Shown: positions 50,826 to 60,739 of the stretch, piece by piece
How the letters are laid out: each line of letters begins with the position of its first letter
How positions within the stretch are numbered: the first letter of the stretch is position 1
DNA from: Jeotgalibacillus campisalis
GTDB taxonomy: Bacteria > Bacillota > Bacilli > Bacillales > Jeotgalibacillaceae
Assembly: GCF_000829515.1 (NCBI RefSeq)
Contig: NZ_JXRR01000017.1
Span: 1-64,000 of the forward strand
Reading direction: 5' to 3'
DNA: 64,000 nucleotides
Made by a program: the position numbers and the translations under genes
Notes under the pieces: generated by a model
The model's input: the letters and a program-made list of their open reading frames with translations, nothing else
Told to the model about the DNA's origin: nothing
The model's database searches: none

Positions 50826-51704
50826 TTATGAGCTGCGTTTGGCAATCATATCCGCTATAGAGTGTAACAAACTTTGTTCAAATTGAAGAGCAGATAAACT
50901 TTTTTTTGCTTCAAGTATGTGGAATTCAAGCTTTTGTTTTGCTTTGTCCATTCCAAGGAGGGCAGGGTAGGTGCTTTTATTTCTTGACTGATCACTCCCC
51001 ACCGGTTTGCCAATTTCTTCTTCTTCACCTTCAACGTCGAGGATGTCATCCCGGATTTGAAATGCCAGCCCTATATGCAAAGCATACTGTTCAAGATGGT
51101 GTAATTGTGCAGCAGTTGCCTCACTCATTATGCCTCCAGCCAGTACTGCAAATTGCAGCAGTCTTCCTGTCTTCCTTAAATGAATGGATTCAAGTTGATC
51201 AATTGAGAGTTGTTTGTTTTCTCCTTCAATATCTGCAACCTGCCCCCCAACCATTCCTTCAGGACCTGAGGATTTGGCAAGTTCACTTATAATCCTTATT
51301 TTTTGATCTGAAGATAGATCGCTTGACGAAATAAGCGAAAAGCTTTGTGTTAACAACGCATCACCAGCCAAAATGGCCAGTGCTTCGCCAAAGACGATAT
51401 GGTTGGTCGGTTTTCCTCTTCTTAAATCATCGTCATCCATACTTGGAAGATCATCATGTATGAGAGAATACGTATGAATCATCTCCAGCGCAGCAGCTGT
51501 TTTCATTCCTCTTTCACAATCTTTCTCAAACGCACTCATTGTAGCCAAAACTAGTAAGGGGCGGATGCGCTTGCCTCCAGCATCAAGTGAATACTTCATC
51601 GCCTTTTTTAATGAATCAGGAGCGTCCTGCCGATCCATCTCTTTAGATAATTCAAGCTCGATTTTCTTTTTGTATTTATCGATAAAATCTTCTAAAGGAA
51701 TCAT
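50826..51704 (-). CDS. ispA: Geranylgeranyl/farnesyl diphosphate synthase IspA
   Basis: This 292-residue all-helical prenyltransferase condenses isopentenyl diphosphate to farnesyl diphosphate. The first aspartate-rich motif is [15 protein letters not shown] near residue 86 (DDxxxxD, the bacterial FPP type), and the second is [15 protein letters not shown] near 225. Also present are [11 protein letters not shown] near 45 and [11 protein letters not shown] near 157. Its start overlaps the xseB stop by 4 bp. It begins the isoprenoid part of the cluster; the OLE RNA follows its stop. Confidence 0.95.
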   Translation of the reverse strand: MIPLEDFIDKYKKKIELELSKEMDRQDAPDSLKKAMKYSLDAGGKRIRPLLVLATMSAFEKDCERGMKTAAALEMIHTYSLIHDDLPSMDDDDLRRGKPTNHIVFGEALAILAGDALLTQSFSLISSSDLSSDQKIRIISELAKSSGPEGMVGGQVADIEGENKQLSIDQLESIHLRKTGRLLQFAVLAGGIMSEATAAQLHHLEQYALHIGLAFQIRDDILDVEGEEEEIGKPVGSDQSRNKSTYPALLGMDKAKQKLEFHILEAKKSLSALQFEQSLLHSIADMIAKRSS

Positions 51705-51940
51705 GATCCTTCTTCCTCTGTTTCAATGTCAAGAGGCTTTTCTCCTTCTTCTGTCATAACCGTAGCCATTTGCTTTTCTGCTTGCTGAAGCTTGTCATGG
51801 CAAAGTTTAGAAAGTTCCATACCCTTTTGGTAGATCGTTAATGCTTCTTCAAGCGGCACATCCCCTTCTTCTAGCTTTACTACAATCGTCTCGAGTTCAT
51901 TCATTGCTTCTTCAAATGAAAGTTGTTTTTTTGCTGTCAT
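51701..51940 (-). CDS. xseB: Exodeoxyribonuclease VII small subunit
   Basis: This 79-residue two-helix protein has the family core [45 protein letters not shown], split by the conserved turn GDVPLEEAL near residue 28. It binds the large subunit in several copies. It overlaps xseA (4 bp) and ispA (4 bp), so all three are coupled. The acidic tail ([16 protein letters not shown]) is typical. The length is normal. Confidence 0.93.
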   Translation of the reverse strand: MTAKKQLSFEEAMNELETIVVKLEEGDVPLEEALTIYQKGMELSKLCHDKLQQAEKQMATVMTEEGEKPLDIETEEEGS

Positions 51941-53289
51941 TTTACTTCACGCTCCTTGACTTCATTAACGGTGCATAATAAATCCTTTGAGGGCAGAGAA
52001 ACACGAATTTCCTGACCGCTTTCTATAGCAGATTCATCTTTGATTAATTTATTTTCTTTATCATACACCAAACTGTATCCGCGTTTCATTACTCCAAGGG
52101 GACTAAGTGCCTGAAGCGTACCTATAACTCCATTGAAATGGGCAGATTTTTGTTTTACCATTTGGTCCATTCGATAAGAGATCAATCGATCAAGCGAGGA
52201 AATTCGCTCATGCTGAATCGAAATCATTTGCTTTGGATGCATGCGATCGAGCCGGTGACTCATCCCTTTGAGTGTCTCACGCCTCGAATCGGAAAGCTGA
52301 TACAATTCTCTCTTCAGTTGAAGCATCAATCTGTCAAGCCGCTCCATCTGCTGCTGATAGAGTCTTTCCGGTTTTTTAAAAATGATCGATCCTGAAAGCT
52401 TGCTCAATTGATGTTTTTTATGTGTTACTAACTCATTCATTGCTCTCCTATTTCTCATTTCTTTTGTCATCAGCCGTTCACGGACTTCATCAATATGAGG
52501 AACTGCCATTTCTGCTGCTGCCGTTGGTGTAGGGGCTCGATAATCGGCTGCAAAATCTGCAATGGTCGTATCTGTTTCATGCCCTACAGCGGAAATAACA
52601 GGGACCTTAAAATTCGCGATCTTTCTTGCAACGGCTTCTTCATTGAATGGCCAAAGTTCTTCAATAGACCCCCCGCCTCTTCCTACAATAAGCAATTCAA
52701 GAGAAGGATCCTGTTCGGCTTTTTCCATTGCAGATACGATACTTTGAGATGCTTTATCTCCCTGAACTGAAGCTGGATATAACTTAATTTTAGCGATCGG
52801 GTACCTGCGCTGTACAGTGGTAATGATGTCCCGGATCACCGCACCTGTAGGTGAGGTCACTACCCCAATTGTTTTAGGATATAGAGGCAATGGTCTTTTA
52901 TGGGAGAGGTCAAATAATCCTTCTTTCGAGAGTTTTTCTTTTAGCTGCTCATAGGCTAAAAAAAGTGCTCCAACACCTTCAGGCTGCATGGATTTCACAT
53001 AAAGTTGGTACTGGCCGGACGCTTCATAAACGGACACATCTGCCGTAATTAGGACCATCATGCCGTTTTCAGGGGTAAATTTAAGCTTACTGCTGTTGGC
53101 AGAAAACATGACGGAAAGGATTCTGGCTTTGTCATCCTTTAAGGTAAAATAACAATGGCCGCTTGAGTGACGTTTGAAATTGGATATTTCTCCTTGAATG
53201 AGGAGATTGTTTAAGTGAGGGTCTGCATCAAACTTTCTCTTTATGTATTTGGTTAATGCATTTACTGTGAGATATTTCCTTTCGCTCAT
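51937..53289 (-). CDS. xseA: Exodeoxyribonuclease VII large subunit
   Basis: This subunit of about 450 residues has an N-terminal OB fold ([20 protein letters not shown] ... [20 protein letters not shown]), the catalytic domain with [15 protein letters not shown] near 137, [16 protein letters not shown] near 200 and [29 protein letters not shown] near 230-260, and a long coiled-coil region (about 290-400). It degrades single-stranded DNA from both ends. ATG 53289 (MSERKY) agrees with homologues; a GTG 12 nt upstream lies too close to its ribosome site. Confidence 0.93.
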   Translation of the reverse strand: MSERKYLTVNALTKYIKRKFDADPHLNNLLIQGEISNFKRHSSGHCYFTLKDDKARILSVMFSANSSKLKFTPENGMMVLITADVSVYEASGQYQLYVKSMQPEGVGALFLAYEQLKEKLSKEGLFDLSHKRPLPLYPKTIGVVTSPTGAVIRDIITTVQRRYPIAKIKLYPASVQGDKASQSIVSAMEKAEQDPSLELLIVGRGGGSIEELWPFNEEAVARKIANFKVPVISAVGHETDTTIADFAADYRAPTPTAAAEMAVPHIDEVRERLMTKEMRNRRAMNELVTHKKHQLSKLSGSIIFKKPERLYQQQMERLDRLMLQLKRELYQLSDSRRETLKGMSHRLDRMHPKQMISIQHERISSLDRLISYRMDQMVKQKSAHFNGVIGTLQALSPLGVMKRGYSLVYDKENKLIKDESAIESGQEIRVSLPSKDLLCTVNEVKEREVK

Positions 53290-53390
53290 GCTCTTCTTCA
53301 CTTCCCTTCCATCAATAGCTTACATAATTCATCAGCAGTATTTCAATTATTAAAGCCAGGATGATGGAGAATAGTTAATCTTGTATGATA

Positions 53391-53426
53391 GTAAAGGAGC
53401 CGGCTGCTGAAGAGCCGGCTCCTTTA
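53391..53426 (-). other. Perfect hairpin downstream of folD
   Basis: GTAAAGGAGCCGGC and GCCGGCTCCTTTAC form a 14-bp stem 7 nt after the folD stop. No T run follows on either strand, so it may work as a 3' stabiliser or a Rho-like or weak terminator. Confidence 0.5.
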
Positions 53427-53432
53427 CATAAA

Positions 53433-54302
53433 TCAATTGCTTAGGTTCAAATCCACTACGTGCTTTTCTGCTGACTGCACCGTATTGGCGAGCAGCATTG
53501 TAATGGTCATAGGACCCACTCCGCCGGGCACTGGTGTAATGGCATGAGCTTTTGATCGACAGCCTTGAAAATCAACGTCTCCGCATAATTTCCCTTCGTC
53601 ATCGCGGTTCATTCCTACATCAATAACGACAGCTCCCTCTTTTATATGATCATTCGTGATCAGTTCCTTTATTCCCACTGCAGCTATTAAAATATCTGCC
53701 TGCTTCGTGTGAAATGCAAGGTTTTTTGTTTTGGAATGACAATACGTTACGGTAGCATTTTCTTTCAATAGCAATTGCCCCATCGGTTTTCCTACAATGT
53801 TGCTTCTCCCCACTATCACAGCATGCGCTCCTGACAGAGCGATGTTTTCAAATTTAAGCATTTCAATAATTCCATACGGTGTGCACGGAACAAATCCATC
53901 TCCGCCTGTCATTAATCGTCCTGCATTTATAGGATGAAACCCGTCCACGTCTTTGGACGGATCGATGCTTTCAATTACATTTGTCTCGTTAATATGGGAA
54001 GGGAGAGGAAGCTGGACCAGTATGCCATGTATAGCTGGATCTTCATTTAATTCAGCTACCTTATCGAGCAGTCCCCGCTCAGTGATATCCTCATCCAGCC
54101 TGATTAGGGCAGAATGAATACCATGCTTTTTGCAGGCTTTTTCTTTCATGGAGACATAGGTTTTAGATGCTTGATTATTTCCAACTAACACAACTGCAAG
54201 TCCAGGTGTGATGCCGGATTGTTTTAAGGCAGTTACTCTTTCTTCAATCGTTTCCCGTATGTGTTGAGATATTTTTTTTCCATCAATTATTGATGCAGTC
54301 AT
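53433..54302 (-). CDS. folD: Bifunctional methylene-THF dehydrogenase/cyclohydrolase
   Basis: This 289-residue enzyme oxidises 5,10-methylene-THF to methenyl-THF with NADP and hydrolyses it to 10-formyl-THF. It has the conserved Tyr-Lys region (KTYVSMKEKACKKHGI near residue 48), the HGILVQLPLPSH motif near 92, KDVDGFHPINAGRL near 117, the Rossmann GRSNIVGKPMGQLLL near 164 and the C-terminal TPVPGGVGPMTITMLLANT near 260. It is the last gene of the nusB-folD pair, 24 bp downstream of nusB. Confidence 0.95.
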   Translation of the reverse strand: MTASIIDGKKISQHIRETIEERVTALKQSGITPGLAVVLVGNNQASKTYVSMKEKACKKHGIHSALIRLDEDITERGLLDKVAELNEDPAIHGILVQLPLPSHINETNVIESIDPSKDVDGFHPINAGRLMTGGDGFVPCTPYGIIEMLKFENIALSGAHAVIVGRSNIVGKPMGQLLLKENATVTYCHSKTKNLAFHTKQADILIAAVGIKELITNDHIKEGAVVIDVGMNRDDEGKLCGDVDFQGCRSKAHAITPVPGGVGPMTITMLLANTVQSAEKHVVDLNLSN

Positions 54303-54326
54303 ATTAAAATTGCCTCCCCGTGAGTT

Positions 54327-54728
54327 TTAATCCCGCGAATGCAATGTACCTAATAGTTTAGATAATACCCCATTCACGAACTTACTCGATTTGTCATCAC
54401 CGAAACGCTTGGAAATTTCAACTGCTTCATTCAACACCACATTATGAGGTACATCTTCTTTTTTATACAGCAATTCATAAAGGGCTATACGCAGAATGTT
54501 GCGGTCTACACGAGCCAGGCGCTCCATTTTCCAGTGCTGAAGATGCTCCTGGATCATCTTGTCGATTTCTTCTTTATGCTCATTTACACCGACCACTAAT
54601 GATTCCAGGTACTCATCTTGTCCTTCATCTTCTAATACATTATCAATTGCCTCAAGTGGCTCCATCTCATTCATGTCCATTTGAAAGAGGGCCTGAAGTG
54701 CTTTTTCACGAGCCGTTCTTCTTTTCAT
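54327..54728 (-). CDS. nusB: Transcription antitermination factor NusB
   Basis: This 133-residue all-helical protein binds boxA RNA with ribosomal protein S10 and supports rRNA antitermination. It shows the arginine-rich start MKRRTAREKALQALFQMDM, the central WKMERLARVDRNILRIALYELLY near residue 65 and NEAVEISKRFGDDKSSKFVNGVLSKL near 97, the family core. ATG 54728 has AAGGAG 11 nt upstream. The usual position between yqhY and folD is kept. Confidence 0.95.
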   Translation of the reverse strand: MKRRTAREKALQALFQMDMNEMEPLEAIDNVLEDEGQDEYLESLVVGVNEHKEEIDKMIQEHLQHWKMERLARVDRNILRIALYELLYKKEDVPHNVVLNEAVEISKRFGDDKSSKFVNGVLSKLLGTLHSRD

Positions 54729-54840
54729 TGCTTCATAAACTCCTTCACTAATTACGTATGTTTCCATGTCATAAAAAGATCATAGCATAAAATAACCGCA
54801 CCGCATAACGGAACTTTGCGGATTCATTATTTTCATAAAA

Positions 54841-54881
54841 ATGAAAAAACAGGCGCATATTCAATATGCGCCTGTTTTTAG
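54841..54881 (-). terminator. Terminator of the accB-accC-yqhY operon
   Basis: AACAGGCGCATATT / AATATGCGCCTGTT is a 14-bp stem with T runs on the reverse strand, directly after the yqhY stop. Confidence 0.9.
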
Positions 54882-55298
54882 TTATTCGGCTTCTTGTTCT
54901 TCCTGTTCAAGCTTTTGAGATTCAAATTGAATACCGACTACATGAATATTTACTTCTTCTGCAAGCAGAGCCGTCATGTTCTTAAGTGTCTGGCGGATAT
55001 TGTCCTGGATTTTCTGTGCAACAGACGGAATGGAAACACCAAATTTGATGGTGCAGTAAACGTCTACTATAATGCCTTCTTCACCAAGCTCCACTTTGAC
55101 ACCTTTGCCGTGGTTTTTCTTGCCGAGGCGTTCAACAACACCTGAGGCAAAGTTCCCTCTCATTTGTGCTATACCTTCAACTTCAGAAGCAGCGATCCCT
55201 GCAATTACTTCAATCACTTCAGGTGCGATCTCAATTTTTCCAAGTTGATTGTGTTCCAAGCTGTTCATCTGCAATAGTTGCGGTTGATTTTCAGCCAT
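54882..55298 (-). CDS. yqhY: Asp23/Gls24 family protein YqhY
   Basis: This 138-residue protein of the Asp23 (alkaline shock) family has GKIEIAPEVIEVIAGIAASEVEGIAQMRG (near residue 20), VKVELGEEGIIVDVYCTIKFGVSIPSVAQKIQDNI and VNIHVVGI as the core. In B. subtilis YqhY is linked to control of acetyl-CoA carboxylase activity, in line with its place in the accB-accC operon here (16 bp after accC). ATG 55298 follows GGAGGT. It is cytoplasmic, with no signal. Confidence 0.92.
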   Translation of the reverse strand: MAENQPQLLQMNSLEHNQLGKIEIAPEVIEVIAGIAASEVEGIAQMRGNFASGVVERLGKKNHGKGVKVELGEEGIIVDVYCTIKFGVSIPSVAQKIQDNIRQTLKNMTALLAEEVNIHVVGIQFESQKLEQEEQEAE

Positions 55299-55314
55299 GT
55301 AATCGACCTCCATT

Positions 55315-56673
55315 TCAGTCCTTTTTAGCCATAATATCATATGTCTCTAAAAATTTTGTGTTAAAGTCTCCTCCTACAAATGTTTCATGCTCAAGTAAGC
55401 GCATATGGAATGGAATCGTCGTATGGACACCTTCAATTACAAATTCGTCTAACGCTCGTTTCATCTTGGCAATTGCCTCGTCTCTGGTAGCACCGTGCGT
55501 AATTACTTTTGCAATCATCGAATCGTAGTAAGGAGGGATTATATAACCAGGATATGCAGCAGAATCAATTCGTACTCCCAGACCACCCGGAGGAAGATAC
55601 ATTTCTATTTTGCCAGCTGAAGGCATAAAGTTTTTCTCAGCATTCTCTGCGTTAATTCTGCATTCGATCGACCATCCTGAAAAGGTTACTTCCTCTTGAG
55701 TTAAACTTAATGTTTCACCGGAAGCTACGCGGATTTGTTCTTTTATAAGGTCCACGCCCGTAACCATTTCAGTAACCGGGTGCTCGACCTGTATGCGTGT
55801 GTTCATCTCCATAAAGTAAAAGGATTTCTCTTTTGAATCATAAATAAACTCTACCGTACCAGCTCCAGTATAGTTAACAGCTTGTGCTGCTTTAACAGCG
55901 GCATCTCCCATTTGAGATCTGATCCCCTGATCCAGAGCAGGTGAAGGGGATTCCTCCAGCAATTTTTGGAGCCTGCGCTGTATCGTGCAGTCTCTTTCTC
56001 CTAAATGGATAACCGACCCATGACTGTCGGCCATCACTTGAATCTCGACATGTCTGAAGTCCTCTATATATTTTTCTATGTAGACTCCAGGATTGCCAAA
56101 GGCGGTTTCAGCTTCTTGCTGAGTGATTTTAATTCCTTTTAATAGATCCGCCTCACTGCGCGCGACTCTTATCCCTTTTCCGCCGCCGCCTGCTGTTGCT
56201 TTAATAATAACAGGGTATCCCATGTCATTTGCAAGTTCAGTCGCCTCTTCGTCACTTTTTATAATTCCTTTTGAACCAGGTACGATTGGAACACCTGCTA
56301 GGCGCATTGTTTCTCTTGCTACGTCTTTTGTTCCCATCTTAGAGATTGCTTCAGGGCTCGGTCCTATGAAAATAATATTGCATTCGCGGCAAAGCTCTGC
56401 GAAGTCCACATTCTCTGCAAGAAATCCATAACCTGGATGAATAGCATCAGATCCGGTAAGTTTTGCTGCACTAATGACATTTGTAAAATTTAAATAGCTG
56501 TCTCTCGAGGCTTTTGGGCCTATACAGATTGCTTCATCTGCCATTTGAACATGCAGGGCTTCTTTATCTGCTTCAGAATAGACGGCCACTGTCTCAATAT
56601 TCATCTCATGGCAGGCACGAATAATGCGTACAGCTATTTCTCCTCGATTGGCAATTAACACTTTTTTGATCAT
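55315..56673 (-). CDS. accC: Biotin carboxylase subunit of acetyl-CoA carboxylase
   Basis: This 452-residue ATP-grasp enzyme carboxylates the biotin on AccB. Motifs are [20 protein letters not shown] at the start, [10 protein letters not shown] near 79, the glycine-rich [15 protein letters not shown] near 157, [34 protein letters not shown] near 208-245, [18 protein letters not shown] near 285 (metal Glu, catalytic Arg) and the C-terminal [10 protein letters not shown] near 400. The length is normal. It is cotranscribed with accB (16 bp upstream). Confidence 0.95.
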   Translation of the reverse strand: MIKKVLIANRGEIAVRIIRACHEMNIETVAVYSEADKEALHVQMADEAICIGPKASRDSYLNFTNVISAAKLTGSDAIHPGYGFLAENVDFAELCRECNIIFIGPSPEAISKMGTKDVARETMRLAGVPIVPGSKGIIKSDEEATELANDMGYPVIIKATAGGGGKGIRVARSEADLLKGIKITQQEAETAFGNPGVYIEKYIEDFRHVEIQVMADSHGSVIHLGERDCTIQRRLQKLLEESPSPALDQGIRSQMGDAAVKAAQAVNYTGAGTVEFIYDSKEKSFYFMEMNTRIQVEHPVTEMVTGVDLIKEQIRVASGETLSLTQEEVTFSGWSIECRINAENAEKNFMPSAGKIEMYLPPGGLGVRIDSAAYPGYIIPPYYDSMIAKVITHGATRDEAIAKMKRALDEFVIEGVHTTIPFHMRLLEHETFVGGDFNTKFLETYDIMAKKD

Positions 56674-56689
56674 TTGAATTCTCTCCTAA

Positions 56690-57178
56690 CTATTCCTTCA
56701 CAAGAAAAAGTGGTTGGCCGTATTCAACTAGCTGACCGTCTTTAACCAGGATCTCAACTATTTCCCCTTTAACTTCTGCTTCTATTTCATTAAATAGCTT
56801 CATGGCTTCCACAATGCAAACCGTAGAATCTTCATTCACCATTGAGCCGACTTTTACGAAAGCTTCAGCATCTGGTGAAGAGGCATGATAAAATGTGCCT
56901 ACCATAGGAGATTTGATTTCAACCGTCCCATCCCTGTTTGCTTGTGTTTCCTGCTGGACTTCCGGTGCAGGTTTTGTGCTGTCAGCAGGAGCTGGTTGAG
57001 CAGATTCAGGCGCAGGCTCTGCCTGTTCCTGTACAACTTTAGCAATTGCAGGCTGTTTAGCGGTTTGAACCTGTTTTTTTAATTTAATTTTTTCCCCGTC
57101 ATTTTCATAAGTAAATTCATCAATGGTAGATTGATCAATCAGTTTGATAAGTTCTCTAATCTCTTGTACTTTTAACAT
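56690..57178 (-). CDS. accB: Biotin carboxyl carrier protein
   Basis: This 162-residue carrier has an N-terminal helical part ([20 protein letters not shown]), a Pro/Ala/Glu/Gln-rich flexible linker (about 45-85) and a C-terminal biotinyl domain with the biotin lysine in [13 protein letters not shown] (near residue 128; AMKL is the usual form) and the thumb region [15 protein letters not shown] 57178 follows AAGGAG. The 200-nt leader upstream holds an extended -10 sequence (TGATACAAT), a 7-bp hairpin (CACCTG...CAGGTG) and a 12-bp palindrome (TAGCAGCTGCTA, 57217-57228), all of unknown meaning. No FapR site was seen. Confidence 0.94.
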   Translation of the reverse strand: MLKVQEIRELIKLIDQSTIDEFTYENDGEKIKLKKQVQTAKQPAIAKVVQEQAEPAPESAQPAPADSTKPAPEVQQETQANRDGTVEIKSPMVGTFYHASSPDAEAFVKVGSMVNEDSTVCIVEAMKLFNEIEAEVKGEIVEILVKDGQLVEYGQPLFLVKE

Positions 57179-57379
57179 AGTGGACACTCCTTGGCCTTTT
57201 TATAATAATGAATTAGTAGCAGCTGCTAATATCATACGTTAATTGAATGTTTGAATTCAACAGCCACCTGAAAAAAAGTCATATACAGGTGAAATGGCTT
57301 ACACTGTTGCCATTGTATCATAATATGTAAAAGTTAGGTCCACCCCGGATGCATCCTTTCGTTTATCCTTTCTCCCACA

Positions 57380-57413
57380 CAAAAAAAAAGAAACTAGCTA
57401 AGTGCGCTAGTTC
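57380..57413 (-). terminator. Terminator of the spoIIIA operon
   Basis: On the reverse strand GAACTAGC / GCTAGTTTC is followed by TTTTTTTTT, just after the spoIIIAH stop. Confidence 0.85.
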
Positions 57414-57425
57414 CAAGGGATTCAG

Positions 57426-57986
57426 TTATTCTCCTTCGCCAGGCTGGAACTCTACATGAACCACCTTCGATTCTCCAAGCTCTTTTCTGCCTAATTGAAT
57501 TAATTCATTGGCAGCTTCCTTTGAATGGCTGTTGTCTGCTGATTTTACAGAAATAATAATACGGTCTTCTTCTGACCGGACAAGAGCATCTTCATAGCCC
57601 AGGCCTTTGATCATCGTTTCAATCATCGCTTCTTTCGTTTCAAGATTTGTCAGATCATTAATTTCAGTGAAAGCTTCGTTTTTCTCGTCAGCAGAAAATT
57701 CATTTGACGCCACTTTTGTTCTCAATTGATCCTTTAGAGAATTCCGTTGATCCTGTACTTCCATTCTGAGCACTTCAAACATTTCATCTTCAACTGCTTC
57801 AGCTGAAACGTCCACATCATCTTCTACTACCCATTCTTCTCCATCTTCTCCAAGAACCATATCAGCTGTATCGTCCGGCATAATCGGAGCAGCCTGATCT
57901 CTCGGCGACGTTACATAGTACACAGACAAAACGACTACTAAACTAACCATTGTTAACAGCCATACCGTTTGTTTTTTCAGCATCAT
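57426..57986 (-). CDS. spoIIIAH: Stage III sporulation protein AH
   Basis: This 186-residue protein has one N-terminal membrane helix (TVWLLTMVSLVVVLSVYYV), an acidic linker and a C-terminal EscJ/YscJ-like ring-forming domain (about 85-180, ITVEDALVRSEEDRIIISVKS-like strands at GLGYEDALVRSEEDRIIISV). In the mother cell membrane it binds SpoIIQ of the forespore and builds the channel between the cells. It is the last gene of the operon; AAGGAG lies 9 nt before the ATG. It is intact, although spo0A is broken. Confidence 0.92.
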   Translation of the reverse strand: MMLKKQTVWLLTMVSLVVVLSVYYVTSPRDQAAPIMPDDTADMVLGEDGEEWVVEDDVDVSAEAVEDEMFEVLRMEVQDQRNSLKDQLRTKVASNEFSADEKNEAFTEINDLTNLETKEAMIETMIKGLGYEDALVRSEEDRIIISVKSADNSHSKEAANELIQLGRKELGESKVVHVEFQPGEGE

Positions 57987-57989
57987 TGG

Positions 57990-58607
57990 TCACGACTCCT
58001 TCTGTTTGGTTGAAATAACTGCCACGCGGTGAGTAGAAATATCCATCACACGGGCAACTGATTCTGTGATCCATTTCTTCACCTTTATGTTATCTGCTCC
58101 TTCTGCCACAATCATGACACCCAGAACAGTTGGCTTTTCTACATAACTTAAAATCGGATCCCCATTTTGACCCTGATTTCCAAGAACCAGTTCTCTAGTT
58201 GAAGAGCGCCTGTCCATAGAAGATTCTTCATTTTCCCGTTGATCGGATGATTGATCCTGCTGGAGCGTTTCGTTTTTTTCGTAAATTTTTCTTTCACTCG
58301 TAGCCAGATTGACCATCACATTTACATCATTCGTTCCCAGTGCCTTTTTTAATATATCTGCTAACTGTTTTTCTATATCTTTTTCCATCTCTCTGATGGG
58401 TTCATCTTTTAAAGATTCACTTTCGCTTACCGCGTTTGCCGGATTTGAAGGAAGCTCCTGAGCAGGAGGCTTCGTTCCTTGCAGCAGCATCATGAGTGCA
58501 CCTGCTACAACTAATACCATGACCAATTGCAGTTTTCGATTAGATGTCGGATCTCTTGAGGAAGCGATCCAATCCCTCAGCTTGTCCCATCCCTTTTTAT
58601 CTGCCAC
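57990..58607 (-). CDS. spoIIIAG: Stage III sporulation protein AG
   Basis: This 205-residue protein has one membrane helix (LQLVMVLVVAGALMMLLQGT, about 27-46), a linker with GTNDVNVMVNLATSERKIYEKN (about 92-113) and a C-terminal ring-building domain (about 135-200). SpoIIIAG makes a large oligomeric ring in the feeding-tube apparatus. The charged insertion ENEESSMDRRSSTREL is typical. It overlaps no neighbour but lies only 3 bp from spoIIIAH, within one operon. Confidence 0.92.
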   Translation of the reverse strand: MADKKGWDKLRDWIASSRDPTSNRKLQLVMVLVVAGALMMLLQGTKPPAQELPSNPANAVSESESLKDEPIREMEKDIEKQLADILKKALGTNDVNVMVNLATSERKIYEKNETLQQDQSSDQRENEESSMDRRSSTRELVLGNQGQNGDPILSYVEKPTVLGVMIVAEGADNIKVKKWITESVARVMDISTHRVAVISTKQKES

Positions 58608-58611
58608 AACT

Positions 58612-59154
58612 TCACTCCCCTACCTGCGTTAATTTGATGGATGCTGCCGGCACTCCCCATTCCTGCGCCAGCAGCAGCAGCAGCTCCTGTTCACTGTCAG
58701 AAGAAATTTGTGACAACCCGCTTAACTCCACTTCTACTTCTCCCTTGAATTCTTCTATTGAAGAATCGTTCGGCCAGATGATTACATTGGAAAGCTCGAC
58801 ATCAAACTCTTCCAAAACGATGGGGTTTGCCTGTTTTGCCAGCTTGTCTGATACCTCACTCCATATGTATGATTGATGTTTGTTATTCATGTCATGAATC
58901 ATAGCTTCGCCTTCTTCTTGTTCTGCTGAAATACTCTGTTCAATTTGTGAAAATGGAATCGTGACAATCGATTCTTCATTTCTGAAAAAATAAAACAGAG
59001 GCTCCAAAAGCAAAATAAGCAGGAGACCACCTAATGCCAGCCTGATAAATGGCCGCCATGAATTTGATGGAACAAGCAGATCAGACAATGCCATCAGTAC
59101 GACTAGTACTAAAAGATTAATGACCCATTGATAAACTGCATCCACAGTATCCAC
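58612..59154 (-). CDS. spoIIIAF: Stage III sporulation protein AF
   Basis: This 180-residue protein has two N-terminal membrane helices (VYQWVINLLVLVVLMALSDLL and FIRLALGGLLLILLLEPLFYFF) joined by the PSNSW loop, and a soluble C-terminal part (about 65-180) with a ring-building-like fold. It is part of the SpoIIIA complex in the mother cell membrane. The spacing of 3 bp to the neighbours is the same as in B. subtilis. Confidence 0.9.
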   Translation of the reverse strand: MDTVDAVYQWVINLLVLVVLMALSDLLVPSNSWRPFIRLALGGLLLILLLEPLFYFFRNEESIVTIPFSQIEQSISAEQEEGEAMIHDMNNKHQSYIWSEVSDKLAKQANPIVLEEFDVELSNVIIWPNDSSIEEFKGEVEVELSGLSQISSDSEQELLLLLAQEWGVPAASIKLTQVGE

Positions 59155-59157
59155 TCC

Positions 59158-60327
59158 TTATCGAATCATCAACGGTATATTGCTGACGATCAGCAGCACC
59201 ACTATCCCAAGCAAAAACATGATGGATACTAAAACCAAAGCTCCGCAAAGATGAAAGAGGCCCTTGCTGACAGCATCAACAGCTTGTACCATTCCAGGGT
59301 GGCCTAAAGGCTCCATTACGACTGCACATATCCTATACATAAACGCGATAACAAGAATCTTAAGCGCCGGAAAAAGCACCATAATTCCTAAGACCAGCGC
59401 TCCTGCCAGACCAACAGCATTTTTAGCCAGTACAGTTGAAGCAAGCAAGAGATCCGTTGTATCTGCTACAACTTTTCCAATGAACGGAATAAACTGCCCA
59501 GCAATGGTTTTAACGGTTTTTGCCCCGACTCCATCTGTGACCGATGTTGTTACTCCCTGGACAGAAAAAATGGACATATAAATCATGACCACCACCCCTA
59601 AAAGCCACATCCCTACCTGCCTGCAAAGCCCGGCCATTTTAGAGGTTCTAAATGAAATAGATATCGTGTCTACAATATCGAGAAGAATGGATAGTACAAA
59701 TAAAGGAACAAGAAAATACTGCATAAGATAATGGCTGAATTGAACAATAAAAAGGAGAATGGGATGAGAGGCAGCTGCCGTGGTAACGCTGCCTGACAAG
59801 GTCAGCATGGCCATATATAACGGTAAAAGAGCATACATGAAATCAGCCATAAGATCGACAGTCTCATTCACATATGTCACACACGTCTGGACACTTTCAA
59901 TTACAATCATCAGCAATAATCCTGTCATTGCTACTGAACTGACTGATGCTACACCGCTTGAAGAGAACGACTGCTGCAGTGTTTGCAGGATGGATCCAAT
60001 TACTAACAGCAATAGAAGCCAAAAGATAATATGCGCCTGTTCGGCCACCTCATGAAAAATAAATCGCAGAATTCCTGAAAACCATTCCGCTATTGAGGAT
60101 TGCGGTTTAAAAATAAGTGCCAGTAAATCATGTTTTGTCAGTGACGGTAAATATTCACCATACACACCGGTCAGCTGATCCCAAAACCCCAGCCATGCTT
60201 CATGATTCTGACCGTCAAGCTGCTCGTTTACTTGCTGATTAACCTGCGCGTTTACTTGTTCGTTTAGATCAGATGGCGGATTATTTGGCTGGCTGTTAAT
60301 AGGCTGAGCGCTCATGAAGCTGTTCAT
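59158..60327 (-). CDS. spoIIIAE: Stage III sporulation protein AE
   Basis: This 389-residue polytopic protein has about eight helices from residue 85 on, with the family core TSVTDGVGAKTVKTIAGQFIPFIGKVVADTTDLLLAS near 255-290 and the C-terminal LIVSNIPLMIR. B. subtilis SpoIIIAE starts with a cleavable signal peptide; here the start MNSFMSAQPINSQPNNPPSD is polar and is followed by a Gln/Asn/Val repeat (EQVNAQVNQQVNEQ), with no in-frame start upstream. It seems to have lost the signal peptide or never had one. ATG 60327 sits right behind GAGAGG; an ATG at 60315 is an alternative. Confidence 0.9.
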   Translation of the reverse strand: MNSFMSAQPINSQPNNPPSDLNEQVNAQVNQQVNEQLDGQNHEAWLGFWDQLTGVYGEYLPSLTKHDLLALIFKPQSSIAEWFSGILRFIFHEVAEQAHIIFWLLLLLVIGSILQTLQQSFSSSGVASVSSVAMTGLLLMIVIESVQTCVTYVNETVDLMADFMYALLPLYMAMLTLSGSVTTAAASHPILLFIVQFSHYLMQYFLVPLFVLSILLDIVDTISISFRTSKMAGLCRQVGMWLLGVVVMIYMSIFSVQGVTTSVTDGVGAKTVKTIAGQFIPFIGKVVADTTDLLLASTVLAKNAVGLAGALVLGIMVLFPALKILVIAFMYRICAVVMEPLGHPGMVQAVDAVSKGLFHLCGALVLVSIMFLLGIVVLLIVSNIPLMIR

Positions 60328-60331
60328 CCTC

Positions 60332-60730
60332 TCATTGTGCTCCGGGCAATAGTATCAGCATTCGTTGAAGCAATTCATAAAAGATGGGCAGCGCGATCAT
60401 TAAGATGAAAATTTTCCCCGTCCATTCTACGACAGTTGCCAGAAGCTGCTGACCGGCTCCTTTTAAAAGATGAGAACTTGTTTCTGAAATAAAGGCGATC
60501 ATTAATACTTTTATGAGCGTGCTTATATATAAATCCATTTGAGGCAAATAAGCTGAAAAACGCTGCACCATACCCATGACCAGCTGAATTGAGAAAAATA
60601 ACTGGGTTAACAGCATGGCTGCAGCACACATCGATAAAAGCATAGAGATGGCAGGGGACTTTTCCTTTAACATAAGAGACATAAAACCGGCTAAAAAACA
60701 GATTCCAATTGTTCGTAGCAGCTCGTCCAT
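60332..60730 (-). CDS. spoIIIAD: Stage III sporulation protein AD
   Basis: This 132-residue protein has four helices (LLRTIGICFLAGFMSLML, SMLLSMCAAAMLLTQLFFSIQLVMGM, STLIKVLMIAFISETSSHLL, IFILMIALPIFYELLQRML), matching the AC/AD family of the SpoIIIA export-like complex. ISETSSHLLKGAGQQ near 82-97 is the conserved stretch. It is closely spaced between spoIIIAC and spoIIIAE. Confidence 0.92.
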   Translation of the reverse strand: MDELLRTIGICFLAGFMSLMLKEKSPAISMLLSMCAAAMLLTQLFFSIQLVMGMVQRFSAYLPQMDLYISTLIKVLMIAFISETSSHLLKGAGQQLLATVVEWTGKIFILMIALPIFYELLQRMLILLPGAQ

Positions 60731-60739
60731 GATGCGCTC

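Noticed and set aside
50259-50860. Short forward and reverse frames inside the ispA-oapA gap
   Set aside because: None has a ribosome site or protein-like composition; they fall within the OLE RNA.
57200-57330. FapR operator in the accB leader
   Set aside because: The palindromes present (TAGCAGCTGCTA, CACCTG...CAGGTG) do not match the FapR consensus.
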